A DNA stretch of 20,753 nucleotides from Beijerinckiaceae bacterium (GTDB lineage: Bacteria > Pseudomonadota > Alphaproteobacteria > Rhizobiales > Beijerinckiaceae). Below are positions 6,462-15,587 of this stretch, in pieces (the stretch's first letter is position 1; every line of letters starts with the position of its first letter). The stretch covers positions 1 through 20,753 of the forward strand of contig DAICZI010000002.1 in assembly GCA_027311205.1 (NCBI GenBank), read 5' to 3'. The translations under genes and the position numbers were made by a program. The notes under the pieces are model-generated. The model was not told the DNA's origin. It ran no database searches and saw only the letters and a program-made list of their open reading frames with translations.

Positions 6462-7961
6462 ATGGCGCAGACCTACACGCATTTTATCGGTGGCAAGCAC
6501 GTAGCGGGCACTTCGAAGCGCTTTGCTGATGTGTTTCAGCCCATGGACGGCACAATACGGGCGCAGGTTGCGCTCGCCAATGGGGCCGATGTCGCAGCGG
6601 CGGTCGAAAATGCCAAGGCTGCGCAGCCGGGCTGGGCCGCCACCAACCCGCAGCGCCGGGCCCGCGTGATGATGAATTTTGTCGGCCTGCTCAACAAGCA
6701 CATGAATGAACTGGCCGATCTGCTCGCCCGCGAGCACGGCAAGACCGTGCCGGACGCCAAGGGCGACATTCAGCGTGGGCTGGAAGTGGTGGAATTTGCC
6801 ATCGGCATTCCGCACATGCTGAAGGGCGAATATACCGACTCTGCTGGCCCCGGCATTGACATATATTCAATGCGCCAGCCTTTGGGTGTCGTGGCGGGCA
6901 TCACCCCGTTCAACTTCCCGGCGATGATCCCGATGTGGAAATTCGCCCCCGCCATTGCCTGTGGCAATGCTTTCATCCTGAAGCCGTCCGAGCGCGACCC
7001 CGGCGTGCCGATGCGCCTGGCCGAACTGATGATCGAAGCCGGATTGCCTGCAGGCATTCTGAATGTCGTCAATGGCGACAAGGAAGCTGTCGATGCACTG
7101 CTCGACCATCCTGACATCAAGGCCATTGGCTTTGTCGGCTCGACGCCGATTGCCGAATATATCTATGGCCGTGGCTGCACCAACGGCAAGCGGGTGCAAT
7201 GCTTTGGCGGCGCGAAAAACCACATGATCATCATGCCTGACGCCGATATGGATCAGACGGTCAATGCTCTGATGGGCGCGGGCTATGGCTCGGCGGGCGA
7301 GCGCTGCATGGCGATTTCGGTGGCCGTGCCAGTGGGTGAAGATACCGCCAATGAATTGATGCGCCGCCTGATCCCGCGGGTCGAGGCGGCTAAAATTGGC
7401 CCCTCGACTGATCCAACCGCTGATTTCGGTCCGCTGGTTACCAAGGCGGCGCTGGAGCGGGTGCGCGGCTATGTCGAGATCGGCGTCAAGGAGGGTGCAA
7501 CCCTGGCGGTTGATGGCCGGGGCTTCAAAATGCAAGGTTACGAGAACGGCTATTACATGGGTGGCTGCCTGTTTGATCATGTCACCACCGACATGCGCAT
7601 CTATAAGGAAGAAATTTTCGGCCCGGTGCTTTCAGTGGTGCGCGCCAAAAACTACGAAGAGGGCCTGCGCCTCGCTAATGACCATGAATATGGTAATGGC
7701 GTCTCGATCTTCACCCGTGACGGCGATGCGGCGCGCGATTTTGCCTCGAAGGTTGAGGTCGGCATGGTCGGCATCAACGTGCCGATTCCGGTGCCGATGG
7801 CGTTTCATTCGTTCGGCGGGTGGAAGCGGTCGAGCTTTGGCGATCACGGCATGCACGGCCGCGAGGGTGTGCATTTCTATACCAAGTTGAAAACCATGAC
7901 GTCGCGCTGGCCCTCGGGGATCAAGGACGGCGCCAGCTTCGGCATGCCGGTGATGCACTGA
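6462..7961 (+). CDS. mmsA: CoA-acylating methylmalonate-semialdehyde dehydrogenase
   Basis: This 499-residue aldehyde dehydrogenase converts (methyl)malonate semialdehyde, NAD and CoA to propionyl-CoA or acetyl-CoA plus CO2. It acts in valine catabolism and, in the IolA form, in inositol catabolism. The catalytic cysteine is Cys282 in GSAGERCMAIS. GGAKNH (residues 249-254) is the hallmark that separates this subfamily from ordinary aldehyde dehydrogenases. ITPFNFPAMIPMW forms part of the cofactor site. I chose the ATG at 6462, preceded by GGGAGAG and followed by AQTYTHFIGGKHVAG. A longer frame from 6378 adds unrelated residues. No other valine-pathway genes follow; the next gene is convergent sbcC. 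The divergent LysR is the likely regulator. Confidence 0.96.
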   Translation: MAQTYTHFIGGKHVAGTSKRFADVFQPMDGTIRAQVALANGADVAAAVENAKAAQPGWAATNPQRRARVMMNFVGLLNKHMNELADLLAREHGKTVPDAKGDIQRGLEVVEFAIGIPHMLKGEYTDSAGPGIDIYSMRQPLGVVAGITPFNFPAMIPMWKFAPAIACGNAFILKPSERDPGVPMRLAELMIEAGLPAGILNVVNGDKEAVDALLDHPDIKAIGFVGSTPIAEYIYGRGCTNGKRVQCFGGAKNHMIIMPDADMDQTVNALMGAGYGSAGERCMAISVAVPVGEDTANELMRRLIPRVEAAKIGPSTDPTADFGPLVTKAALERVRGYVEIGVKEGATLAVDGRGFKMQGYENGYYMGGCLFDHVTTDMRIYKEEIFGPVLSVVRAKNYEEGLRLANDHEYGNGVSIFTRDGDAARDFASKVEVGMVGINVPIPVPMAFHSFGGWKRSSFGDHGMHGREGVHFYTKLKTMTSRWPSGIKDGASFGMPVMH

Positions 7962-8060
7962 GGCCAGGCAGCCGGGACATCGACCCGCGACATTGATGCC
8001 CTTTTGGATGCAATGACGCGGGCCGAACAGGCGGGGCTGTTCTCAGGCCGCGATGTTTGA
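7962..8060 (+). other. In-frame, protein-like tail after the mmsA stop (possible gene remnant), with a hairpin
   Basis: Directly after the mmsA TGA the same frame stays open for 32 codons and ends with a TGA at 8058-8060. Its second half reads RDIDALLDAMTRAEQAGLFS, which resembles the amphipathic C-terminus of a real protein rather than noise. No start codon or ribosome-binding site supports a separate gene. The same DNA holds a hairpin: GAACAG (8025-8030) pairs with CTGTTC (8037-8042), flanked by GGCC on both sides. It may be the remnant of a lost downstream gene, or it may simply be a 3' UTR between convergent genes. Confidence 0.3.
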
Positions 8061-8065
8061 TGGCC

Positions 8066-11000
8066 CTAAAAAGCGCTGAGGCCATCGACCAGGCGGATTT
8101 CCGAGCGGCCCGCGCCGCGCTTTTCAACGCGCACCTGCACACCGATGCGGTCAATCATCGCGGCCACATGGGTGATGACGCCGACTTTTTGGCCACGCCC
8201 CTGCAAGGTTTCGAGCGCGTCCACCGCCATGTCGAGTGTTTCAGCGTCAAGTGAGCCAAAACCTTCGTCGATAAACAAGGTGTCGACAAAGGAGGCCCGC
8301 CCCTCAAGGCCAGAAAGCGCCAGCGCCAGGGCCAATGACACCAAAAACCGCTCGCCACCCGAAAGGCTGCGTGTGGCGCGCACCTCCTCGCCCATATCCC
8401 TGTCGATCACATGCAGCGTCAACTCGGGCATGACCCCTTGGGTGAGGCGGTAACGCGGGCTCAAAGCGCGCAGGTGATCATTGGCAAGCTGCACCAGATG
8501 GCCCAAGGTGATGCCCTGCACAAAGCGGCGGAATTTGTCGCCCCCCGCCGAACCGATGGCATTGTCGACCGCCTGCCAAATCGCCAGTTCGGCTTTGGCG
8601 GTGGCGATTTCGCCGCCCAGACTTGCCGCCGCCTGGCGTGCCGCGTCATCGCGCAGCAGCCTTGCATCCAGCGCACCGGTCTGCTGATGAAAGGCCGCGA
8701 TGGCATCGCTCAACGCCAGAATTTCGGCGCCCAGCGCTTCCTGATCCGCAGTGGGATCGAACCCCTCCAGCGCTTTGTCGAGGTCTTGCTGGCGCATCGC
8801 AACCGAAGTGCCCGCTTCATTCACTGCCTGGTCAAGGGATTGCGTGCGCTCGCGCAAGTCCCGGCTTTGGGAAGGATCGGCCGCCAACAAGGCCGCAATC
8901 TGGTCAGGCTGCTGCGCAATGACCTCGCAGGCAGCGGCAAACGCCGCTTCGCCAGCGTTGCGACGGAGCAAGGCGATACCCTGCGCCGCGAGCGCATCGG
9001 CACAGCGCGCCTCTGCGGCCTGAAAGGCCCCCGCCGTGGCGGATTTATGGTCGCGCGCCAAAGCCAGTTTCTCGCGGGCGTCCTGCCGGGCCTTGTTGAG
9101 CCGCGTGCGATGGCTCGCCGTCGCTTCGCCGTCAAAAAGTTCTGCCCTCGCTTTGGCTTTCTCGTCGGCTACCAAGCGCCGCTGCATCATGCGGTGATCA
9201 GTCTCGCGCGCCGTTGTCCTGGCGTGTTCTAGCGATGTTGCCGCCGCCGCGCGCGTCGGGGCAAGCTGCCGGAGGCTTTGATCCAGGCTCTCGATGCGGG
9301 CCTGCAAGGCACGATAATCTTGTGCGAGCTCAACAAACCGGGCGGCAATGCCTTGTGGGTCAGCATCAAGCTCGGCCGCACTGCACGCCGCCGCTGCCAG
9401 ATAAGGCGCGATTTCACGATCAATCGACACCAGACGCGCCTCAAGCTCCGTACCGCGCACGGCACCATCGCGCGCGGCCAGCTCCGCCTGGTGCAGCGCT
9501 GCACGCCGCTCCTCCATGTGGTGGCTCACGGCCTCGATGGCAGCTTCCAGGCCCTCGCTTTGCCGCAGCAAACCATCGACCCCGGCGCGAAGACGTCGGG
9601 CTTCCGCCAGCGGCAGGAGGATGGCGGCCAGCTGCGCCTGCGCTGATTCGTAAAGTGCCGCAACTTCGGCCCCGCTTCCGGCGTCGAGCGCACGTGGCAC
9701 CAGCGCGGCAAGCCCCGCTTTGGCGCATTGCGCGTCAAGCAGCGGGCGTTGTGCCGCATGTTCGGCTTCAGCTTCTGACGCTTGGTGGCGTGCCGCCTCC
9801 AGCGCCCGGCCTGCCAGCTTTTGGCGATCTTCAGCGGTGGCAAGTTCGCGCGTTACCGCAAGAAGGCGCTGGCTGGAGGCGGCGAGCGCCGCATCGAGAT
9901 CATCGCGTTGGCTGCGTATCGTCGCCACCAGCTCATTGAGCGCGGTCGGCTGCGCCATATGCGGATGTTCAGTGCTGCCACATACCGGGCAGGCCTCGCC
10001 CGGCACCACCAGGGCGCGCAACTGCGCCGCTGCCGGGGAGATCGTGCTATCGGCGAGTTCGGCAAGATGCGCAATATTGGCCCGGGCGGTGCGATCACGG
10101 ACCTGCGCGGCCTCCAGGGTGAGGATCTGCTGCCGGGCCAGATCGATGTCTCCCGTGGCGCTTGCAAGGTCAGTTGATGCCTGCGTCAGGTGGCGCGTTG
10201 CTTGGGCGTGGCGCTCGACGACGGTTCGCGCCTCTCGCAGCATCTCAAGAACCCGCTGAAGATTGCTCTCGCGCTCGTGCAGCTCCGGCTCGTCCAGCGC
10301 CGCGAGCTGGTTGCGCGTCTGGTTCATGTCACCAGCCAAAGCGGCCTTTTTGTCACGTTCGGCAGCTAGCCTTGCGGACAATTCCGTCAGTTCGTTGCGC
10401 AGGCGCGCCTCGGTGGTGCCAGCTTCGCGCGCTCCAGATAGCGCCTTTGCCGCTTCCAGCCTGAGAACAGCCCGCTTTTCCAGCAGCCCCAGCGCCTCAT
10501 TTACCCGCTCGGCGAGAAGGCTCATCCCCGATTGCGCCTTGAGGCGGGCAACCGAGTTCAGGTGATCATTGTTGGTGGTGATCTGCGCCTGATCCAACTT
10601 AGCCAGCGCTGCGGCCTGCGCGTGCAGTGCTGTCTCTGCCAACTGGGCAGCCTTGCTGACCTCCTGAAGCTCAATTTGAGCCGTTGCCAATTCCGCATCG
10701 AGTTTTTCGGCGAGGCTCCAGAGCGGCCCGTAGCGCTTGAAGACATCTTCGGCCTCAGAGTCGGCTCGGGCAGCCTCCAAGAATTGCGCCTGAGCAGCCT
10801 CATCCTGCCTGAGACTGTCGAGTCTGGCCACCAGCATGGCGGCAAGTCGGGCCTCCGCCTCCGCCGCCAACTGCCGCGCATGGTCTCGTTCGAAGAACTT
10901 CGGGCGCAGCGGTTCGGCAAGGTCAAACGCCGCCAAAGCCGCATAATCGGCACCCGCCGCCTCGCGCTGGGCGCGGGCCAGCTCCAGGACGCCCATGGCG

Positions 11001-11827
11001 TCAGCGAGGTCGCCTCTGGCGTCAGCAACCCGCTTGCCATGTTCAAGCTGCGCCTTGCGGGAATCGCGCGCTGCGCTCTTGCGGCTTATGTCCTCGGCAA
11101 ATTGTTCCCGCTCGGCCAGCAACTGCGCTATGGCACCGGCATCCAGCAAGCCAATGTCGCTACGACGCTGCTCGAGCTGGCCAACTGCCTTGCGCCGTTC
11201 CTCCATGCCTTCATGGACACGGATGGAGATAGCTGCATAAATTCCGGTGCCGGTGATTTTTTCGAGCAATTCAGCACGCTCGCCTTCACCCGCCAGCAGG
11301 AAGGCATCAAACTCGCCCTGCGCCAGCAGCACAGTGCGCCGGAACTGCTCGAAGGTGAGGTCGGTGCGCGCTTTGACAGCTTCCAGAACCTGGGTCTTGC
11401 CGGTCGCCACCGCGCTGCCGTCATCAAGGCGATACAATGCGCGCTGTTCGGGCTGAAGCTGCCCATTGGCGCGGCCCCGTGCCCGGTTGATCTCCCAGCG
11501 CACCCGGTAACTCTCGCCATCCTGGCCGACAAAATCCACTTCCGCAAAGCCGCTGCCAGCCCCGCGTCGCAGAATCGCCCGACCATCCTGAAGCGAAATC
11601 GCCCGCCCGCTCGGATCGGGCGCTCTTTCCTGACGCACGCCCGAAACCCTGGGATATTCGCCATAAAGCGCCAGACACAGCGCATCGAGCAGCGTCGATT
11701 TGCCGGCACCGGTTTCTCCCGTGATGGCGAACAATCCTGATCCGGCCAGGGGCTCGGCGGCAAGATTGATTTCAAACGGTGCCGCGAGGCTCGCAAGGTT
11801 GGCACCACGAATGGCAAGGATGCGCAT
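8066..11827 (-). CDS. sbcC: SbcC, Rad50-like ATPase subunit of the SbcCD nuclease
   Basis: SbcC is the SMC-like ATPase partner of SbcD. The complex opens hairpins and processes DNA double-strand ends and palindromes. This 1253-residue protein has the expected order: Walker A GETGAGKS (residues 37-44), a Q-loop region, a long Ala/Glu/Arg-rich coiled coil, and a zinc hook CPVC at Cys613 and Cys616 in the middle. After the return coiled coil come the ABC signature LSGGERF (from 1155), Walker B LFIDEGFGSLD (around 1184-1194) and the switch histidine in VITHV. Length and halves are balanced around the hook, so no internal deletion is apparent. It starts two bases after the sbcD stop, indicating one operon. 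Many long open frames on the opposite strand are GC-driven shadows. Confidence 0.97.
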   Translation of the reverse strand: MRILAIRGANLASLAAPFEINLAAEPLAGSGLFAITGETGAGKSTLLDALCLALYGEYPRVSGVRQERAPDPSGRAISLQDGRAILRRGAGSGFAEVDFVGQDGESYRVRWEINRARGRANGQLQPEQRALYRLDDGSAVATGKTQVLEAVKARTDLTFEQFRRTVLLAQGEFDAFLLAGEGERAELLEKITGTGIYAAISIRVHEGMEERRKAVGQLEQRRSDIGLLDAGAIAQLLAEREQFAEDISRKSAARDSRKAQLEHGKRVADARGDLADAMGVLELARAQREAAGADYAALAAFDLAEPLRPKFFERDHARQLAAEAEARLAAMLVARLDSLRQDEAAQAQFLEAARADSEAEDVFKRYGPLWSLAEKLDAELATAQIELQEVSKAAQLAETALHAQAAALAKLDQAQITTNNDHLNSVARLKAQSGMSLLAERVNEALGLLEKRAVLRLEAAKALSGAREAGTTEARLRNELTELSARLAAERDKKAALAGDMNQTRNQLAALDEPELHERESNLQRVLEMLREARTVVERHAQATRHLTQASTDLASATGDIDLARQQILTLEAAQVRDRTARANIAHLAELADSTISPAAAQLRALVVPGEACPVCGSTEHPHMAQPTALNELVATIRSQRDDLDAALAASSQRLLAVTRELATAEDRQKLAGRALEAARHQASEAEAEHAAQRPLLDAQCAKAGLAALVPRALDAGSGAEVAALYESAQAQLAAILLPLAEARRLRAGVDGLLRQSEGLEAAIEAVSHHMEERRAALHQAELAARDGAVRGTELEARLVSIDREIAPYLAAAACSAAELDADPQGIAARFVELAQDYRALQARIESLDQSLRQLAPTRAAAATSLEHARTTARETDHRMMQRRLVADEKAKARAELFDGEATASHRTRLNKARQDAREKLALARDHKSATAGAFQAAEARCADALAAQGIALLRRNAGEAAFAAACEVIAQQPDQIAALLAADPSQSRDLRERTQSLDQAVNEAGTSVAMRQQDLDKALEGFDPTADQEALGAEILALSDAIAAFHQQTGALDARLLRDDAARQAAASLGGEIATAKAELAIWQAVDNAIGSAGGDKFRRFVQGITLGHLVQLANDHLRALSPRYRLTQGVMPELTLHVIDRDMGEEVRATRSLSGGERFLVSLALALALSGLEGRASFVDTLFIDEGFGSLDAETLDMAVDALETLQGRGQKVGVITHVAAMIDRIGVQVRVEKRGAGRSEIRLVDGLSAF

Positions 11828-11829
11828 AA

Positions 11830-13062
11830 TCAGACAGCTTCCCGGGCGCGGTGAAACACCTCAAGATGGGCGGCATTGGGTGCAGCGCCCTCGGCCCGCT
11901 CGAAGGCGAGTCTGAACAAATCCTCGGGGTCACGCTCGGCCAGCCGGATCATCGGATCGCCGCTGGTCGCCTCATCGGCTTCGCTGGCCAAAGCCGCCAC
12001 GCGAACCTCCACGACGCGAACCGGAAAGCTCTCCGCCACCCGATCAATCTCCTCGCGAAACCCCGGCACCAACCCCTCGCGGGCTAGCCGCACCTGAATA
12101 TAGGGCCGCGCGTGCAGAGCCAGGGTCGTGTCCAGCGCCAAAGCCTTCAGGTGATCGCCAAAATCGGCCAGACGCATCTCGCCATCCCCAGGCAAGCGCA
12201 AAAACGCTACCGGGCGCGCCACGCTGATGTGTTCGGAGGTCATCTTGTCGCCATCAAGGCTCACCAGCGTCACCCCATGCTGATAGGGTTGCTCGGTTGC
12301 GGACAGCGGGATCAGGGAGCCGGAATAGCGGACGCTGGCCCGCCCGACCGCGTGCGGCTTGTGGAGATGGCCGAGCGCCACATAACTCGCCTCCAGGGGG
12401 AAAACGTCATGGGGCACGGCATGCTGCCCGCCCACCAGAATGCGGCGCTCGGTACCCTCCGATTCGATGCCGCCCGCGACATGGAGATGGCCGGTGGCAA
12501 CAAAGGGCAAACCGTGCATCTGCGGGCGCAACGCCTCATGCAATTCGCCATAGAGGCTGCGCACCCCAGCCACCACCGGTGAAGCGTCCGCCTGATCAAG
12601 CCGTGTCAAATTGGGCAGACACGCCGCCGTGGGATAGGAAAGCGCCAGAACATGCGCTGCCAAAGCTCCCCTGGCATCGGTGAGGGGCACAAGATGGCGT
12701 GAGGCGTCGAGTTTGCCGCCAGACCTGCGCACATTGCCGACGACCCGGATGTTGAAGGCTTCCAGCAGCGGCCGTGGCGCTTCCAGCCGCCCGGCGGCAT
12801 CATGGTTGCCCGCGACAATCACCGTTGTCATCTGCGGGCGTGCCAGGCTGAGGCGGGCAAGTGTGCTGTAATACAGGCGCTGCGCCTCGCCCGAGGGGTT
12901 CTGGCTGTCAAATACATCGCCTGCGATGATCAGCGCATCGACGCTACGCTCGACAATGATCTCTTCAAGGTGCCGGAATACGCTGGCGTGCTCATGGTCG
13001 CGCGCAAATCCGCGCAGTGTCTGCCCGATATGCCAATCCGCCGTGTGAAGAATACGAATCAC
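11830..13062 (-). CDS. sbcD: SbcD, Mre11-like nuclease subunit of SbcCD
   Basis: SbcD is the metallophosphoesterase nuclease of the SbcCD complex, with exonuclease and hairpin-opening endonuclease activity. It has 410 residues. The metal-binding motifs are in order: ADWHIG (Asp9, His11), GDVFDSQNP (Asp49), GNHDAAGR (Asn86, His87, Asp88), then ATGHLHVAGG and YVALGHLHKPH further on. The C-terminal 150 residues carry the SbcC-binding and capping region. The start is a GTG (13060-13062), fixed by the conserved IRILHTADWHIG opening, with GAGGGG about 10 bases upstream. The gene is separated from sbcC by two bases and from the M23 peptidase by 110 bases containing a probable terminator. The sbcDC message therefore probably has its own promoter. 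Confidence 0.97.
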   Translation of the reverse strand: MIRILHTADWHIGQTLRGFARDHEHASVFRHLEEIIVERSVDALIIAGDVFDSQNPSGEAQRLYYSTLARLSLARPQMTTVIVAGNHDAAGRLEAPRPLLEAFNIRVVGNVRRSGGKLDASRHLVPLTDARGALAAHVLALSYPTAACLPNLTRLDQADASPVVAGVRSLYGELHEALRPQMHGLPFVATGHLHVAGGIESEGTERRILVGGQHAVPHDVFPLEASYVALGHLHKPHAVGRASVRYSGSLIPLSATEQPYQHGVTLVSLDGDKMTSEHISVARPVAFLRLPGDGEMRLADFGDHLKALALDTTLALHARPYIQVRLAREGLVPGFREEIDRVAESFPVRVVEVRVAALASEADEATSGDPMIRLAERDPEDLFRLAFERAEGAAPNAAHLEVFHRAREAV

Positions 13063-13150
13063 GCCGTTGCGCCCCTCGCCAACCTGGGTATGTCTCTACC
13101 ATCAGCGGGGCACAATGGGTTAGTCCTTCCCGCCAGGCCCGGCATCTTGC

Positions 13151-13173
13151 AAAAAAAGCCCCGAAAGCCGCTT
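13151..13173 (-). terminator. Probable intrinsic terminator of the M23 peptidase gene
   Basis: Overlapping the last base of the peptidase stop codon, minus-strand AAGC (13173-13170) can pair with GCTT (13159-13156), and the message then runs into seven T residues in all (13157-13151). The stem is short and the loop G-rich, so efficiency is doubtful. The T tract and position favour a terminator. Confidence 0.4.
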
Positions 13174-15203
13174 CAGCGTGGCTTGTTTTCGGCGACCATG
13201 GCGCGCGCGTTGGGTGCCTGCGCCATATAACCGTCGATGCGACGGCGCTCGGCTTCAAAGGCCTTCTTGTCGGCACCATCAAGATCTTTGCTATGGGCCA
13301 GCTTGACCTTCAGCGGATCCTGATATTGCCCGTTGATCTTGACCTCATAGTGCAAATGCGGCCCGGTCGCGAGCCCGGTCATGCCAACATAGCCCACGAT
13401 CTGGCCTTGCCGGACATGCGCGCCAGCGGTGATGCCACGCCCAAAGCCCGACATGTGGTTGTAGGTTGTGACGTAGCCATAAGCGTGCTGAATTTCGACA
13501 CGTCGTCCATAGCCTGTTGACCAGCCCGCCTTGATGATGGTGCCATTGCCCGCTGCCACAATCGGCGTCCCGGTCGGTGCCGCCCAGTCAACACCCGTAT
13601 GCAGACGGCTGATATGCAAAATGGGATGAAACCGCCAGCCAAAGGGGGAACTCATCCGGCCACCGGAAATCGGCTTTCTGATCAGGAATTTGCGCGATGA
13701 ATGGCCTTGCGAATCATAATAGTCGACATAGCGCGAGCCTTCGCTGCGAAACCGGTAATAACGGTGCATGCCATCGCTGGTCTTCAGCGAGGCATACAGC
13801 AGGGTATGCAGGTTTTTCTTGACGACCGAGTCGGTGTAAAACACCTGGAGCGTATCACCCGGCTGTGCTGCTTCCAGGAGATCAACATCATTGGCGAAAA
13901 CCTGGACCAGTTCATGGATGATGGGCTTGGGCAGATGCTGGCGCAGGGCCGATTGGTAGAGCGAATCATAGAGGGTGAGACTGTCATCGTCGCCGTTGCG
14001 ATGCGACCGGCCAGGCGGTGTCGGCTTTGCAGATTGCACGGCAAAGCTGCCATCATCGGCGAGCGCGAAGGTGGTCAGCGGCTTGTCGCCATCCAGCAGG
14101 CTCACCCGCACCAACTCACGTGCCGCGCCGGCAAATTGCAGCTTGACCTGCTCGCCTTCATGATAAAGGCCACGGGATTGGCGCGCCAGAATTTTGGTCA
14201 CAGCCTGCGCCTGCTGCCTGGAGACACCAGACTTGAGCAGCAGGTCGCCAAGGCTCTGATTATGTCCGGCCACCGCCAAAGCCAAATCCGGCTTGAGCTG
14301 GCCCGGCGTCGGCGATTTCAGCAAGGTGGTGACATTGGCGTCAACCATCCGCACCTTGATGGAATCGAATGCGGCTGCGTTCAGGGGGTGGTTGGGTGCC
14401 CCATGGACGGCGGCATAGGCCGCCTCGCTGGTCTGCATCAACAACTTTTGCGGCGCGAGTTGCGCGCTGGCGCTATCGCCCTTGTCCAGGCCGTTCCTGA
14501 TGTGGGCAATGACCTGGGCTTCGACTTCCGAGCCATGCAAAGCGCCAGCCAGCGCACCGGGCACGTTGGCTGCCGCCAGATCGGATGTCTGGAAGGTCAC
14601 GCCCGTATCGCTTGACAGCGGAACTGCCAAAGCACCTGGCTGATCGAGATGGCTTCCGGAAATCATATCCAGCGGATTGAACTTCGGCACCTCATCGCCA
14701 TAGCCGAGGCTGGTGATGGTCAGCGGCGTCACAACATGGGTGAAAAACTCTTTTCCCATCATTTCCTGAGTGCCGACCTTGATCGCCACGGGCACGGCAT
14801 AGGTTTGTTTTGCCGCCGTGATATCAACGGGTTGCGACAGGCGGTCATGCCGGTTCGGATTGAGCAGGCTGCGCTCGGGCGAGGGCCTCTCCGCCAACGC
14901 GATCTGCGGTCCTTTGACCAGCATGTTGCGATGCCCAAGTTCGGCAAAAATTGACAGGGCGACCAGCAAAGCTCCGGTCAACCCGGTCAGAATGGTGCCA
15001 ATAAGCCAGCGCAGCGACACCCTGTGATGATCACCCGACGAATGCTTCAGGCCATCAATTTCAATGGGATCCATAATGCCGAGATCAACCGCCGACCGAA
15101 AAGCGACAGCGTTGCCGCGCGCCGACCCGCCACTGCGCCGCGCGCCGCCAGAGTCGGCAGCAACGGCGAAATCGCCCGTGGCAGAACGTGTCCGATCGAG
15201 CAT
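13173..15203 (-). CDS. Membrane-anchored M23 family metallopeptidase (OapA/MepM-like)
   Basis: This 676-residue protein has about 60 cytoplasmic residues, one membrane segment (about 65-85, LIGTILTGLTGALLVALSIF) and a long periplasmic part. It ends in a zinc peptidase domain of the LytM/M23 class, which cleaves peptidoglycan crosslinks. The zinc ligands are visible: His535 and Asp539 in HTGVDW, and His618 in HLHYE, with His583 and His616 as catalytic histidines. The region before it (DVDLLEAAQPGDTLQVFYTD, about residue 440) matches the OapA/Csd3-type domain that often precedes M23. The start is uncertain: ATG at 15203 has a weak ribosome-binding site, and an internal ATG (MDPIEID, residue 44) would leave the membrane anchor intact. 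Its exact substrate cannot be read from the sequence. Confidence 0.9.
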   Translation of the reverse strand: MLDRTRSATGDFAVAADSGGARRSGGSARGNAVAFRSAVDLGIMDPIEIDGLKHSSGDHHRVSLRWLIGTILTGLTGALLVALSIFAELGHRNMLVKGPQIALAERPSPERSLLNPNRHDRLSQPVDITAAKQTYAVPVAIKVGTQEMMGKEFFTHVVTPLTITSLGYGDEVPKFNPLDMISGSHLDQPGALAVPLSSDTGVTFQTSDLAAANVPGALAGALHGSEVEAQVIAHIRNGLDKGDSASAQLAPQKLLMQTSEAAYAAVHGAPNHPLNAAAFDSIKVRMVDANVTTLLKSPTPGQLKPDLALAVAGHNQSLGDLLLKSGVSRQQAQAVTKILARQSRGLYHEGEQVKLQFAGAARELVRVSLLDGDKPLTTFALADDGSFAVQSAKPTPPGRSHRNGDDDSLTLYDSLYQSALRQHLPKPIIHELVQVFANDVDLLEAAQPGDTLQVFYTDSVVKKNLHTLLYASLKTSDGMHRYYRFRSEGSRYVDYYDSQGHSSRKFLIRKPISGGRMSSPFGWRFHPILHISRLHTGVDWAAPTGTPIVAAGNGTIIKAGWSTGYGRRVEIQHAYGYVTTYNHMSGFGRGITAGAHVRQGQIVGYVGMTGLATGPHLHYEVKINGQYQDPLKVKLAHSKDLDGADKKAFEAERRRIDGYMAQAPNARAMVAENKPR

Positions 15204-15587
15204 TCAATCAAGCCTATTCACTGCGGGCCTACCCCGTTTTCTGGTTTTTTGCCCGTCTTTTGACATTTGACGGCCAATGAATCAGGATTTTGGACCACCC
15301 GGACTCTGCTCATTGACCCAAGGTGGCCGCTACTCCCATGCCACATCAAGCGTGACGATCGAAATTATCCAAGGCGGTCACAGGTGGCAACTCTGCTTTG
15401 TTTGTTGCTGGACTTGTCGCAAAATGCGCGGGTTGCGTCAATCTTTTCCTTGAAGCCACGGCTGACGCTGGGCCAAGGCGCGGGCCCAAACCTGCTCGAA
15501 AGCCGCTGGGCCGGACGGTTTTTGCGCCATGTTGATAATTCCGTGATAACAGGTGAAAATGACCGAGCCAAGGAAACCGACTCCATT
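15204..15587. other. 384-base divergent intergenic region between M23 peptidase and rnd
   Basis: No convincing gene lies here. On the plus strand a perfect -35 hexamer TTGACA (15260-15265) is followed 17 bases later by a poor -10 (CAGGAT). If real, rnd would have a leader of nearly 300 bases. TTTGAC occurs twice in tandem at this point with a 7-base period. On the minus strand no good promoter for the peptidase is visible. The rnd reading frame is open back to 15267, but the 107 extra codons do not look like protein. Short GC-rich stems occur (GGGCC and GGCCC around 15475), with no recognisable riboswitch. Confidence 0.5.

Noticed and set aside
8411..11740. Long plus-strand open frames (for example 8411-9232 and 10532-11740)
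   Set aside because: All are antisense to sbcC, whose Walker, hook and signature motifs are intact. They are shadows of high-GC codon use.
13701..14615. 304-codon plus-strand open frame
   Set aside because: Antisense to the M23 peptidase gene, with no domain or ribosome-binding site.
15267..15587. 107-codon upstream extension of rnd
   Set aside because: The residues do not resemble a protein domain, and the RNase D core begins right after the ATG at 15588.
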